Assembly (NCBI GenBank): GCA_945904015.1
Contig: CAMDPK010000006.1
Location: 1 to 64,000, forward strand
Length of the DNA stretch: 64,000 bases
From: Candidatus Kuenenia stuttgartensis
GTDB taxonomy: Bacteria > Planctomycetota > Planctomycetia > Planctomycetales > Planctomycetaceae
Direction of reading: 5' to 3'
Below the pieces are notes generated by a model, which was given only the letters and a program-made list of their open reading frames with translations, did no database searches and was not told where the DNA came from. Of this stretch, positions 1-8,054 are shown in pieces (the stretch's first letter is position 1; each line of letters begins with the position of its first letter). Both the position numbers and the translations under genes were made by a program.

Positions 1-370
1 CTGGTCCTGCGAGTGCCAAGGTCAAAACCTGTTGCCGGATGCTGAGTCGGCGGAGTGTCGCGAGCATGTCGGCGAATGAGGGTTCTGTTTTTGACGTGTA
101 CCAACGACACAATAACGGACGCCAAGATTGATGACCTTCTCGCGCGAACTACAACACGATCAAGCGGTACAACAACATGGCCAGCGGGGCCGTGCGTTCG
201 ACCGAGCGCCGCGTCCAGCCTTGCGGTTCCTCGAACTCCAGGTGTTGCTGACTGTCGTGGTTCGTGACTTCGATGCTCCAACGCATCGCGTACCAACCGA
301 GGACTTGCTCGGCGGTCGCGTCCGAGCAGGTGGAAGAGAACACTTCTTGTCCGCGTCCCCTTTGAACGTG
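1..370 (-). pseudogene. Transposase remnant (DDE type, C-terminal part)
   Basis: Read on the minus strand, this stretch gives the C-terminal part of a DDE transposase of the IS701/IS4-like kind: WYAMRWSIEVT, FEEPQGWTRR, then VERTAPLAMLLY and LIVL. The frame is broken twice. FKGDAD near 350-370 lies in a different frame from VFSST just after it, and a TAG at 149-151 stands where the family has Trp (LIVLW). Beyond the stop the frame stays open to the window edge (FAREGHQSWRPL), so the element continues to the left. The N-terminal part with most of the catalytic core is absent, and at about 372 the sequence changes to a palindromic repeat. Clearly inactive; the family name comes from the motif only. 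Confidence 0.75.
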
Positions 371-371
371 G

Positions 372-416
372 CCCGGCGTCGCCGACACCGGGAGAGCGGG
401 TTTCGACGAAACCCGC
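372..416. repeat. Palindromic repeat (family R)
   Basis: Two adjacent hairpins: CCCGG/CCGGG around 372-392, and a near loop-less palindrome at 396-416 with 10-nt arms (GCGGGTTTCG / CGAAACCCGC). It sits exactly at the junction between the transposase remnant and the broken gene that follows. Confidence 0.7.
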
Positions 417-850
417 CTACACGATTTCGGCCGAGTTCCGCGCGACGGAACTTGATTTGCGCGTGCTGGCATCGCTCGGCACGTATCACGCCGAGAAGAA
501 GCTGGCGGCCACGGAACTGGCGTTCTTTGAATTGACTCACGAAGCCGGACGACTGGCCCGCGCGCTGCCGCACGCTCGCGGCGCGGCGGCGGCTTGGGAA
601 GAGATCGTGCGGCTGACGGAGGGGACGTATCACTCGAATCTCGTCTTCGGCTTTTCGCCGCAGCATGGCCGGAAGAATGGGCACCATCATTCGGGACATT
701 GGAAAGACCGGCTGGCCGAAGTGCGCGAGGACGTGACCGTCTTGGAAAAGCTGGTGGCCGAACATCCCGATGCGAAACCACCGCGACGGTTTCCTGGCGA
801 GCAACCGGCCGGGCCAGTGCCGAGCGTCAAGTCGGTGAGGATCAGCCGGA

Positions 851-936
851 ACGCGCTAGCGTCCGGTTCAACCGGGGCTAGCGCCCTGCGGCTCAGTGAT
901 GCGAACCACAAGGTCGGGACAGAGTCCCAACCTACG
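851..936. repeat. In-frame repeat pieces: CGCTAGCG palindrome and half of family D
   Basis: At 851-885 an imperfect palindrome with GCTAGCG ends (GCGCTAGCGTCCGG / CCGGGGCTAGCGC). At 911-936 comes a single arm (GGTCGGGACAGAGTCCCAAC) that matches one arm of the full family D element at 1138-1206. Both lie inside the broken reading frame without introducing a stop. Confidence 0.65.
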
Positions 937-1062
937 GAACTCGATCCGGCGGCGGATGCCACGTTCGTCGTTCAGCTCAGCAACGAATCGAATCTGCGAT
1001 CGGTGGTGCTGCACTTCCGGCCGCTGAATCAGACGCTGGATTGGAAGCAGGTTACGCTGAAA

Positions 1063-1278
1063 AAGACGGCGGACGGGTCGTTTCAAGGCACCGTGTCGAG
1101 CAAAGACATCCTGTCACGCGACGACTTTCAGTACTGACGTAGGTTGGGACTCCGTCCCGACCGCTCAGAAACGAACCCCAAAGTCGGGACGGAGTCCCAA
1201 TCTACGGAAGACGGCGGACGGGTCGTTTCAAGGCACGGTGTCGAGCAAAGACATCCTGTCGCGTGACGACTTTCAGTA
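1063..1278. repeat. 71-bp direct repeat flanking a palindromic element
   Basis: Bases 1063-1133 and 1208-1278 are the same gene segment (AAGACGGCGGACGGG ... GACTTTCAGTA) with three substitutions between copies. The 74 bp between them is essentially the family D palindrome. Confidence 0.9.
1138..1206. repeat. Palindromic element (family D)
   Basis: Arms GTAGGTTGGGACTCCGTCCC and GGGACGGAGTCCCAATCTAC with an internal loop of about 23 nt. A half copy lies upstream at 911-936. Confidence 0.85.
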
Positions 1279-1388
1279 TTTCGTCGAAGTGCTGACGAGC
1301 GACGGTGGCCGCCGATTTCCGTCCTACCTCGACGGCCAACCCTACTTCGTCGCGCGAGTGCGTCGTCCTTAGTTCGACGGCTACCCGC

Positions 1389-2027
1389 TCAATCCAGCAC
1401 GATGTCAGCGACCTTCGGAAGTCGCAACAACTCTCGCGCCCGGCGGATCACCGTCTCAATCCGGACACGGAAGCCGGGTATGTCCTCAAGTGCTATCGAA
1501 TACTCCCGAGCGAGCGATGCCGCCGCCTGTGCCCAATCTCGTTGGTCATCGGTGCCGGCGACTTCGCCGAAAAAGCGGCGAGCCTGAGTCGTGTCACCCG
1601 CAAGTCCGCACGCTACACCTGCGTGGAAGTTGTCCCAAAATCCCATCGGCGACTTCGAGGCCAATTGTTCGGCGGCGGACTGCACCGAAATGAAGCGTGA
1701 CCGAAGGCGAGCGACCTCCTCTGCTGCGCGCTGGGCCAAGTTCTCGGCGATTGGTGCAAACTGTGCTTCATCCTTATATGGGGCGAAGTTCTCGACACGC
1801 GAACCGTAGTCGAAGGAGAAGTAATCCTTCTCGGACCACAACCACATCGCCCCGACGTTCAAGTGGCTGCCCTTGCTCCAACTGGAGGGCTGGAACTCTA
1901 CGACGACAACCCACCACTCGTGATCGTCCAGCCACAGCCGACTGCGACCTCGCTGCTGGACTCCGAGAGGACGAAGGATGCGCCGCGCTGCTGCGGTCAG
2001 CAACTGTGTGTGGGGTGGCTGAGCCAC
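1389..2027 (-). CDS. Hypothetical protein, DUF4304-like
   Basis: About 212 residues if it starts at the GTG at 2025-2027. The frame stays open further upstream, so the start is uncertain. The N-terminal half (RRILRPLGVQQRGRSRLW, then HEWWVVVVEFQPSSWSKGSHLNVG) has the look of DUF4304-type proteins: a 'PLGF..RG..W' opening followed by a beta strand with a conserved SxxS...NVG. The C-terminal half is helical (AENLAQRAAEEVARL, then repeated Ala-rich helices) and resembles a TPR-like bundle. No signal peptide or membrane segment. It lies alone, opposite to its right-hand neighbours. Role unknown; the family link is a resemblance. Confidence 0.55.
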   Translation of the reverse strand: MAQPPHTQLLTAAARRILRPLGVQQRGRSRLWLDDHEWWVVVVEFQPSSWSKGSHLNVGAMWLWSEKDYFSFDYGSRVENFAPYKDEAQFAPIAENLAQRAAEEVARLRSRFISVQSAAEQLASKSPMGFWDNFHAGVACGLAGDTTQARRFFGEVAGTDDQRDWAQAAASLAREYSIALEDIPGFRVRIETVIRRARELLRLPKVADIVLD

Positions 2028-2288
2028 GACGAACCTTAGTGACGCCTCTGCCGTCGAACAGTTAAGTGAACCGCGCGTGACCTAACACGACAGGAACATG
2101 CGGCGAGCCACTTGGAAATCGGGGTGTGAGCATCTACGTTTTCCCACCAAATGCAAGCCAACGAGTTCTGAGAGTTGTTCGCTCTGAATTCGCGAGAGGC
2201 CGCGCGAGCCGAGGCTGGCAAGAATAATTGAGCGGGCGAGTTCATCGTTCTGGCATTCCTCTTTCTGTCGAACTTGGGAGCACTCGTC

Positions 2289-3701
2289 ATGGTTCAGCGA
2301 TGGTGGGTTCTGGGTTGTGCGTTGACGATTTTCTGCGTGGAGACTTCCACCTCTCACGCTCAAAAGGCCGCGGCGAGGAAGCCTGCCGCGAAGAAGGAAG
2401 CTCCGCCGCCACTAATATTCCCGCCGACGTTGCCCAACGGCGAACGAGTCGTCACCGACAAGAGCGAGGCGTTTCTCAAGCCGACCGAGACGATTGGCAA
2501 GGACATCGCGATTGCCAAGACGCCGCCGACGGTCGATTTCCTCTACTTCCCTCGGCAGGACTACGAGGGGAAGCCGTGGTCGAATTGGGGGGACAGCCTG
2601 GCGATCAACGGCAAGTATTACGCGTCGATCGGCGACCATTATTCGCAGTTGACGTCCAAGGGCGATCCGAATTTGATCGGCAATGCCTTCGTGTATGAGT
2701 ACGACCCGGAGAAAAAAACGTTTCGCGAGTTGGTCGAAGTTCGCAAGCTGCTCAACATGCCGGAGGGGCATTACGTCCCGGCGAAGATTCACGGGCGGCT
2801 CGACATGGATGACGAGGGCTGGCTGTATTTCTCGACGCACCGCGGTTCCACGACCGTGACCGTGGACAAGTTCCACTACAAAGGGGACTGGATCATTCGC
2901 GTGCATCCGGCGGACAGCCGCGCGGAAGTCATCGCACAAGGCCCGGTGCCGAAGCACTGCATCCCGAACAGCGTGCTCGATCCGAAGCGGAAGATTTTCT
3001 ATGGCGGCACCGCGGCCGGAGAGAAATCCGACGGCGGCAGCGTGCGGTTCTTCGCCTACGACGTCAACAAGAAGAAAGTCCTCTTCGACGGGCCGGACGG
3101 CCCCGCTCGGTACATGATCTTCGCCAAGTCCACTGGCAAGATTTATTACACGCCCGGCAAGGAAGACATGGTCGGTAAGTTGGTGCGCTTTGATCCCGAC
3201 AACCCCGGCCCGCCAACGCCGATCAACGCGGAACTCGGCTTGCGAGCCGCTACGCAAGAGACGCCGCAAGGGATCGTCTTCACGGTCTCGAAGGGAGGCC
3301 GCACGGGCGAGTCGTTGCTGTTCGCGTTCGACACGAAGACCGAGTACGTCACGGAGCTTGGTCCCGCGCAGGTCGGCTCGATGAACTACATCACGACGAT
3401 CGATGCCGATCCGACCGGCCGGTATCTCTACTACATCCCCGGCGCTCACGGCGGCAGCGAGAAAGATGGCAGCGCGGTCATCCAGTTCGACGTGAAGACC
3501 AAGACACGGAAAGTGATCGCGTTCCTGCATCCGCTCTATCAAGAGAAATACGGCGTCACGCTGGCCGGGACATTCAGCTCGGCAGTCGATCCCGACGGCA
3601 GCAAGCTCTACATCAATTGGAACTCCAATCGCGGCGGCAAAGTTTGGGACTGCTGTGCTCTGACCGTGATTCACATTCCCGAATCGGAGCGACGGCCGTG
3701 A
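2289..3701 (+). CDS. Exported beta-propeller protein
   Basis: ATG at 2289 gives 470 residues. It opens with a signal peptide (VLGCALTIFCVETSTSHA, cleavage near AQKAAARK) and a short Lys/Ala/Pro linker. The rest is a string of beta-propeller-like blades with recurring motifs: FVYEYDPEKKTFRELV, WIIRVHPADSRAEVIA, RFFAYDVNKKKVLF, AVIQFDVKTKTRKVI, and DADPTGRYLYYIPG with VDPDGSKLYI of the SMP-30/YVTN kind. It is presumably periplasmic and may bind a ligand or be a lactonase-like enzyme; no catalytic residues could be assigned. The next gene starts 40 bp downstream in the same direction, so the two may be cotranscribed. Confidence 0.75.
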   Translation: MVQRWWVLGCALTIFCVETSTSHAQKAAARKPAAKKEAPPPLIFPPTLPNGERVVTDKSEAFLKPTETIGKDIAIAKTPPTVDFLYFPRQDYEGKPWSNWGDSLAINGKYYASIGDHYSQLTSKGDPNLIGNAFVYEYDPEKKTFRELVEVRKLLNMPEGHYVPAKIHGRLDMDDEGWLYFSTHRGSTTVTVDKFHYKGDWIIRVHPADSRAEVIAQGPVPKHCIPNSVLDPKRKIFYGGTAAGEKSDGGSVRFFAYDVNKKKVLFDGPDGPARYMIFAKSTGKIYYTPGKEDMVGKLVRFDPDNPGPPTPINAELGLRAATQETPQGIVFTVSKGGRTGESLLFAFDTKTEYVTELGPAQVGSMNYITTIDADPTGRYLYYIPGAHGGSEKDGSAVIQFDVKTKTRKVIAFLHPLYQEKYGVTLAGTFSSAVDPDGSKLYINWNSNRGGKVWDCCALTVIHIPESERRP

Positions 3702-3741
3702 TTCGCTGGTCCTGCCGGACAAACAACTGAGGAGATTTGCG

Positions 3742-5394
3742 ATGCGACGAGCAATGTTGTGCGTGGCGATTTGGGTTTCGTTGTTGGCAGAGTTCGCGGT
3801 CAGTGCCGATCCGCCGTTTGTGTTTCGTGATGTCGGCGATGAAACCGGACTCTTTCCACATGTCGCCGGCATTCGTGGTCACGGGGCGGCATGGGGGGAC
3901 GTGGATGGCGATGGTTGGTCCGATCTGTTTGTGGCCACGTTTCACAACGCCGGATCAAAGCCGAGCCTGTTCGTGCGGAATGAAAAAGGAAAGTTCCGGC
4001 TCGATCCGCAAGAGCACTTACACACATCGGGCATGGGGAGCGGCGCGTTGTTTGCCGACTTCACGAACAGCGGGCGTCTGGACTTGTACGTCTCGAATTG
4101 TGCTCACGGAAAGAAGGGCGATCCGGCGTTCTCGGCTCCGAACGTGTTCTTTCGCAACGACGGCGGCGGAAAATTCACCGACATCTCGCAGGAGAGCGGG
4201 ACATGTCCGCCACTTTACGAAGGCCGCGGCGTTGCGGCACTCGACTTCGACGGTGACGGACTGCTCGATCTGCTGACGTGCGAGCAATACTACTCGCCGA
4301 AGGTGAAGGTCGGCCCGGTGCTGTATCGCAACAAAGGCGGGCATCGTTTTGAGAATGTCTCAGAAGCGGTGGGTCTGCCAGTGGGGTTCGGCGGCCTGTG
4401 TGCGCTCGCGACGGATTTCAACGCCGATGGCTTGCCGGATATTTTTCTCACGAGCGGCGCGGGAGAGCATCGGCTGTATTTGAACGACGGTCGCGGCCAG
4501 TTCCGCGAGGCGACCGGCGCGAGCGAGGTCTTGCGTTGGTCGAATGCGAAAGGGGAAGACACTCCGGCCGGAGCGTGTGTCACCGATGTGAATCGCGACG
4601 GTCTGCCGGACATCGTCATCGGACATCACTTCAAGACGCCGTGGATTTCTCCGATCCCGATTCGGCTGTACTTGAATCGTGGTGTGAAGAACGGCGAGCC
4701 GACCTTCGAGGACATTTCCGACGCGGCCGGTTTAGGTCCGCTGTTGATGAAGGCTCCACACGTCGAACTGCAAGACTTCGACAACGATGGCTGGCCTGAC
4801 ATTTTGGTGAGCATCGTGAAGTTCAAGGACGGCCAACCGCATCCGCTGATCTACAAGAATCTCGGTGTGCGAGATGGCCTGCCGCGGTTCAAAGAAGAGG
4901 TCTGGGCAATCAATGATTTTCCGGATGACGAGGATCGCAAACAGAAAAGCTCCGGCAAGCTGTTCGCCAAGATGCTGGAAGAACACAAGTTCGTTTACAT
5001 GGCTCCTGGCCCGACGTGCGACTTCGACCGCGACGGGCGTCTGGACATGTTCCTGCCGAACTGGTGGATCGAGTCCCGCTCACTGCTGCTCCGCAACGAG
5101 ACGCCCGGCGGCAACTGGTTACAGGTCAGCGTTGAGGGCAAGAGCGGCGTCAATCGGATGGGAGTCGGGGGCAAGGTGCATGTCTACCCGGCAGGGAAGC
5201 GGGACATGGCATCACGCATCGGCTTGCGAGAAATCTGCATCGGCTACGGATACTGCTCCGGGCAAGAGGCGGTCGCGCACTTCGGCTTGGGCAAGGCCGA
5301 GCGAGTCGATGTCGAAGTGGAGCTCCCGCACGGCAAAGGCAAGTTGACGAAGACCGATGTTTTGGCCAATCAGCGGATCGTTCTGAAGCCATGA
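3742..5394 (+). CDS. CRTAC1-family protein: FG-GAP/VCBS repeats with C-terminal ASPIC/UnbV domain
   Basis: ATG at 3742 with a good ribosome site (GAGGAG at 3729-3734); 550 residues. A signal peptide (AMLCVAIWVSLLAEFAVSA) is followed by at least six FG-GAP-type repeats with calcium-loop-like DxDxDG motifs: DVDGDGWSDLF, DFDGDGLLDLL, DFNADGLPDIF, DVNRDGLPDIV, DFDNDGWPDIL and DFDRDGRLDMF. These should build an extracellular beta-propeller. The last 100 residues (NETPGGNWLQVSVEG, VGGKVHVYPAG, GYCSGQEAVAHFGLG, VDVEVELPHGK) form an ASPIC/UnbV domain. Such proteins are very common in Planctomycetes; the role is usually unknown (surface binding or processing). Confidence 0.9.
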   Translation: MRRAMLCVAIWVSLLAEFAVSADPPFVFRDVGDETGLFPHVAGIRGHGAAWGDVDGDGWSDLFVATFHNAGSKPSLFVRNEKGKFRLDPQEHLHTSGMGSGALFADFTNSGRLDLYVSNCAHGKKGDPAFSAPNVFFRNDGGGKFTDISQESGTCPPLYEGRGVAALDFDGDGLLDLLTCEQYYSPKVKVGPVLYRNKGGHRFENVSEAVGLPVGFGGLCALATDFNADGLPDIFLTSGAGEHRLYLNDGRGQFREATGASEVLRWSNAKGEDTPAGACVTDVNRDGLPDIVIGHHFKTPWISPIPIRLYLNRGVKNGEPTFEDISDAAGLGPLLMKAPHVELQDFDNDGWPDILVSIVKFKDGQPHPLIYKNLGVRDGLPRFKEEVWAINDFPDDEDRKQKSSGKLFAKMLEEHKFVYMAPGPTCDFDRDGRLDMFLPNWWIESRSLLLRNETPGGNWLQVSVEGKSGVNRMGVGGKVHVYPAGKRDMASRIGLREICIGYGYCSGQEAVAHFGLGKAERVDVEVELPHGKGKLTKTDVLANQRIVLKP

Positions 5395-5519
5395 AGACGG
5401 GCCCGGTCAAACCCGTGAATCGCCGAAAATGCCGTCTTGTCCCGTTTCGGGGATCGAACTAGAGTGCAAAGCGTGGATTTTGAGGCATTTCCTCCGCTTT
5501 CAACGACGGTTCCTCCATC

Positions 5520-6089
5520 GTGGCACTCACGGAAATCGACCGCACTCTGCTGAAACGCTGCCTCTCCGAAGAACCCGGAGCGTGGAAGGATTTCGTCGAC
5601 CGCTTCATTGGGCTGTTCGTGCATGTGATCAATCACACGGCTCATTCGCGCAGCGTGCCGTTGTCGGCCGATGACGTCGAAGATTTGTGTGCCGAGGTCT
5701 TCGTCACTCTGCTGTCAAACAACTATGGAGCACTGCGGCAGTTTCGAGGCAAGAGTTCGCTGGCGACGTACCTCACCGTGATTGCCCGACGGATTGTCGT
5801 GAAAGAAATCACGCAGCGGCGTTTGTCCGAAGCGCTCGGACATGTGCCGGCTCATGGTTCCTCGCTGGACGCGGCGGGTGTTGGAGCAACGGAATCTCAA
5901 CGGATCGAAGATCGCGAAGAGGTCACTCGGCTGCTGCGCGTTCTGCCGCCGCGCGAAGCGGATGTGATCCGGCAGTTTCACCTCGAAGGCAAGTCGTATC
6001 GTGAGATCAGCGCGTCGCTGGGCATCCCCGAAAACTCAATCGGCCCGACTCTGAACCGCGCACTCGATCGGATGCGGCAGCGGACGTGA
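5520..6089 (+). CDS. ECF-type RNA polymerase sigma factor
   Basis: 189 residues from a GTG at 5520; no clear Shine-Dalgarno site. Region 2 (about 15-90) has DDVEDLCAEVFVTLL and FRGKSSLATYLTVIARRI, the usual sigma-2 core and -10 recognition pattern. Region 4 (about 130-187) has LPPREADVIRQFHLEGKSYREI and a helix-turn-helix with LGIPENSIGPTLNRALDRMR. It lies 36 bp upstream of the two GTPase genes on the same strand and could be cotranscribed with them. No anti-sigma gene is visible. Confidence 0.88.
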   Translation: MALTEIDRTLLKRCLSEEPGAWKDFVDRFIGLFVHVINHTAHSRSVPLSADDVEDLCAEVFVTLLSNNYGALRQFRGKSSLATYLTVIARRIVVKEITQRRLSEALGHVPAHGSSLDAAGVGATESQRIEDREEVTRLLRVLPPREADVIRQFHLEGKSYREISASLGIPENSIGPTLNRALDRMRQRT

Positions 6090-6125
6090 CGCCTTCGCCG
6101 AATTCTTGAAACAAGCTTCCCTCTG

Positions 6126-7985
6126 ATGAGCTCGACTTACGCCGCCTGTGCCGAACACGTCCGACGATTGCATTCGGCCGCGCGGCAGTTGGAAGTTCAG
6201 AGCCGTTTGTTGCAACTGCCGCCGCTGGCCGGACGTGAGTGGTTTGAGTTGCTCGAACGCAAGCTGCTGCCGCAAATGACCGACGACGCGTTTCTCGTCG
6301 TTGCGGTCGTCGGCGGAACCAACATCGGCAAGAGCGTGATCTTCAACCACCTCGCCGGTTGTCGAGCCAGTGCGACGTCGCCGTTCGCGTCGGGCACGAA
6401 ACATCCCGTGTGTCTCGTGCCTCCTGGTTTCGCAGAGCGACACGACCTCCCTTCGATCTTTCGTGGCTTCGATTTGCATGAGTGGTCGCAGGCTGACGCG
6501 GCTCTCGAAGATCACCCGGAACATCGCCTGTTCTGGAGGACCAGCGATGCGACACCGTCGAACTTGCTGATCCTCGATACTCCCGATATCGACGGCGACG
6601 TGCGCGTGAATTGGGAACGAGCCGACAATATCCGCCGATGTGCCGATGTGCTGGTCGCGGTGCTCACGCAACAGAAATACAACGACGCGGCCGTCAAACA
6701 ATTCTTCCGCAAGGCGGCCGAAGAAGACAAAGCGGTGCTGATCGTCTTCAACCAAGTGCTGATGCCGGACGATGAAAACTTCTGGCCCATCTGGCTGCGC
6801 ACGTTCTGCCAAGAAACTGGCGTGCAGCCGGAGTTCGTGTACCTAGCACCGGCCGACCGCCGTGCGGCGGAAGAGAATCGGTTGCCGTTCTACGTGGGGC
6901 AGGTTTCCAACCTGCCCGTCCTGTCCGGGCAGGTTGGAAACCTGCCCCACGAGACATGCAGCTTGAAAGACGACATCTCCGCCCTGCACTTTCGCGAGAT
7001 CAAATTGCGGACGCTGCGCGGTTCGTTGCGATCCGTGCTTAACCCAGAGTCCGGCTTGCCGGCATATCTCACGGAAATTGAGCGGCGTAGTGCGGAGTTC
7101 AAATCCGCGTCCGATCTGCTTTCGACGCACCAACTGGCCGAGAGCAAAGATTGGCCTCCGATGCCGAATTCGGTGGTCGTTCAAGAAGTCCGACTGTGGT
7201 GGCAGCAGCAGCGTGAAGGTTGGACGAAAAAGGTTCACAACTTCTACAACGCAATTGGCAGCGGAATGCTCAAGCCGTTTGCGATGCTGCGAAATCACTG
7301 GCAGGGAGAACGCACACCGCCGCTCGAACAGTACCGGCAGCGCGAGTGGCAAACGATTCTCGACACCGTGGAATCGGTCTACGAGCGTCTGCGTTGGTTC
7401 GCCGAGTTGGGTAATCCGCTGTTGCAACCGCGCATTGAAAAATTGCTCGGCGGCAAGTCGCGTGTCGAGTTGCTTGAACTGCTGAAGACTCGGCACGACC
7501 TCACCGATCTGGAATATGAGATCCGCGAACTTGTCGGCATCGAGATGGAAGGGTTCCGGCAGGACAGTCCGCAATCCTTTCAGTTCATGAAATGGATCGA
7601 CCACGGTGCGGCGGCGGTGCGGCCCGTGACCAGCGTCTGCTTGTTCGTCACCGGTTTCGGCCCTGCGGGGCACGCGGTCCATCAAGTCGCGGCGAGCACC
7701 GCGTTGCAGTTCGCGGTTGATATCGCGGGCGGCACGGTTTCGGCCGTCGCCGGAGAATCGGCGATCAGTGGGGCCGCAGCCACCAGCGCGGGATTCTTCG
7801 AGGCTCGGTTCCGGCGGCTGCACGCTCGGTTCGCGGCGAAACGAGCCAGTTGGCTGGCACGGATGCTCAAGGAACACCTCTTCGGCGATTTGCCGGACGA
7901 ACTACAAATGGCGACCGCGGTTCCGCAATCGGAAACATTTCAAACAGTGCGTGAGACGATGGGCTTGCTGCAATCCAGCCTTTAG
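6126..7985 (+). CDS. Dynamin-like/Era-like GTPase, first of a tandem pair
   Basis: 619 residues from ATG 6126. The G domain covers about 55-275. G1 is GGTNIGKS at 63-70 and G3 is DTPD at 151-154 (LLILDTPDIDGDVRVN). The G4 position reads VFNQVLMPDD, a departure from NKxD. Downstream is mostly helical. Residues about 495-560 are hydrophobic and Gly/Ala-rich (VTSVCLFVTGFGPAGHAV, AVDIAGGTVSAVAGESA), suggesting membrane insertion as in bacterial dynamin-like proteins. Residues 257-276 (VGQVSNLP...GQVGNLPH) are encoded by an inserted 59-bp palindrome, placed after the G4 region and before the helical part. A related GTPase starts 70 bp downstream; the two probably work together on a membrane. Confidence 0.8.
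   Translation: MSSTYAACAEHVRRLHSAARQLEVQSRLLQLPPLAGREWFELLERKLLPQMTDDAFLVVAVVGGTNIGKSVIFNHLAGCRASATSPFASGTKHPVCLVPPGFAERHDLPSIFRGFDLHEWSQADAALEDHPEHRLFWRTSDATPSNLLILDTPDIDGDVRVNWERADNIRRCADVLVAVLTQQKYNDAAVKQFFRKAAEEDKAVLIVFNQVLMPDDENFWPIWLRTFCQETGVQPEFVYLAPADRRAAEENRLPFYVGQVSNLPVLSGQVGNLPHETCSLKDDISALHFREIKLRTLRGSLRSVLNPESGLPAYLTEIERRSAEFKSASDLLSTHQLAESKDWPPMPNSVVVQEVRLWWQQQREGWTKKVHNFYNAIGSGMLKPFAMLRNHWQGERTPPLEQYRQREWQTILDTVESVYERLRWFAELGNPLLQPRIEKLLGGKSRVELLELLKTRHDLTDLEYEIRELVGIEMEGFRQDSPQSFQFMKWIDHGAAAVRPVTSVCLFVTGFGPAGHAVHQVAASTALQFAVDIAGGTVSAVAGESAISGAAATSAGFFEARFRRLHARFAAKRASWLARMLKEHLFGDLPDELQMATAVPQSETFQTVRETMGLLQSSL
6893..6951. repeat. In-frame palindromic element (family A, copy 1)
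   Basis: 59 bp: two perfectly complementary 25-nt arms (from CGTGGGGCAGG to CCTGCCCCACG) around the 9-nt loop GTCCTGTCC. It lies inside the GTPase gene and is read as VGQVSNLP-VLS-GQVGNLPH. All three forward frames of the arms are free of stops. Confidence 0.97.
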
Positions 7986-8054
7986 GCTGTTGCCGGCAAC
8001 CGAGATGACTTCGATGACCGGCAGCAGCCGAAGCTCCAACGACTGAACTCGAAC

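Larger units (their letters stand above)
421..1372 (+). pseudogene. C-terminal remnant of an unrecognised large protein
   Basis: An open frame with no plausible start of its own (first codons SAEFRATELDLRVLASLG) runs from the repeat at 416 to a TGA at 1135-1137. Recognisable stretches are EEIVRLTEGTYHSN and GHWKDRLAEVREDV, followed by a beta-rich end. The natural C-terminus is found again 145 bp downstream: a 71-bp piece of the gene is duplicated (1063-1133 and 1208-1278), and only the second copy continues into YFVEVLTSDGGRRFPSYLDGQPYFVARVRRP ending at 1372. The gene has lost its N-terminus, and a palindromic element between the two copies truncates it. The segment around 851-935 is itself repeat-derived (see separate entry). 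Original function not recognised. Confidence 0.6.

Noticed and set aside
2412-3872. Long open frame on the minus strand opposite the beta-propeller gene
   Set aside because: It mirrors the codon pattern of the plus-strand gene, has no recognisable motifs and overlaps two real genes; a G+C-driven shadow.
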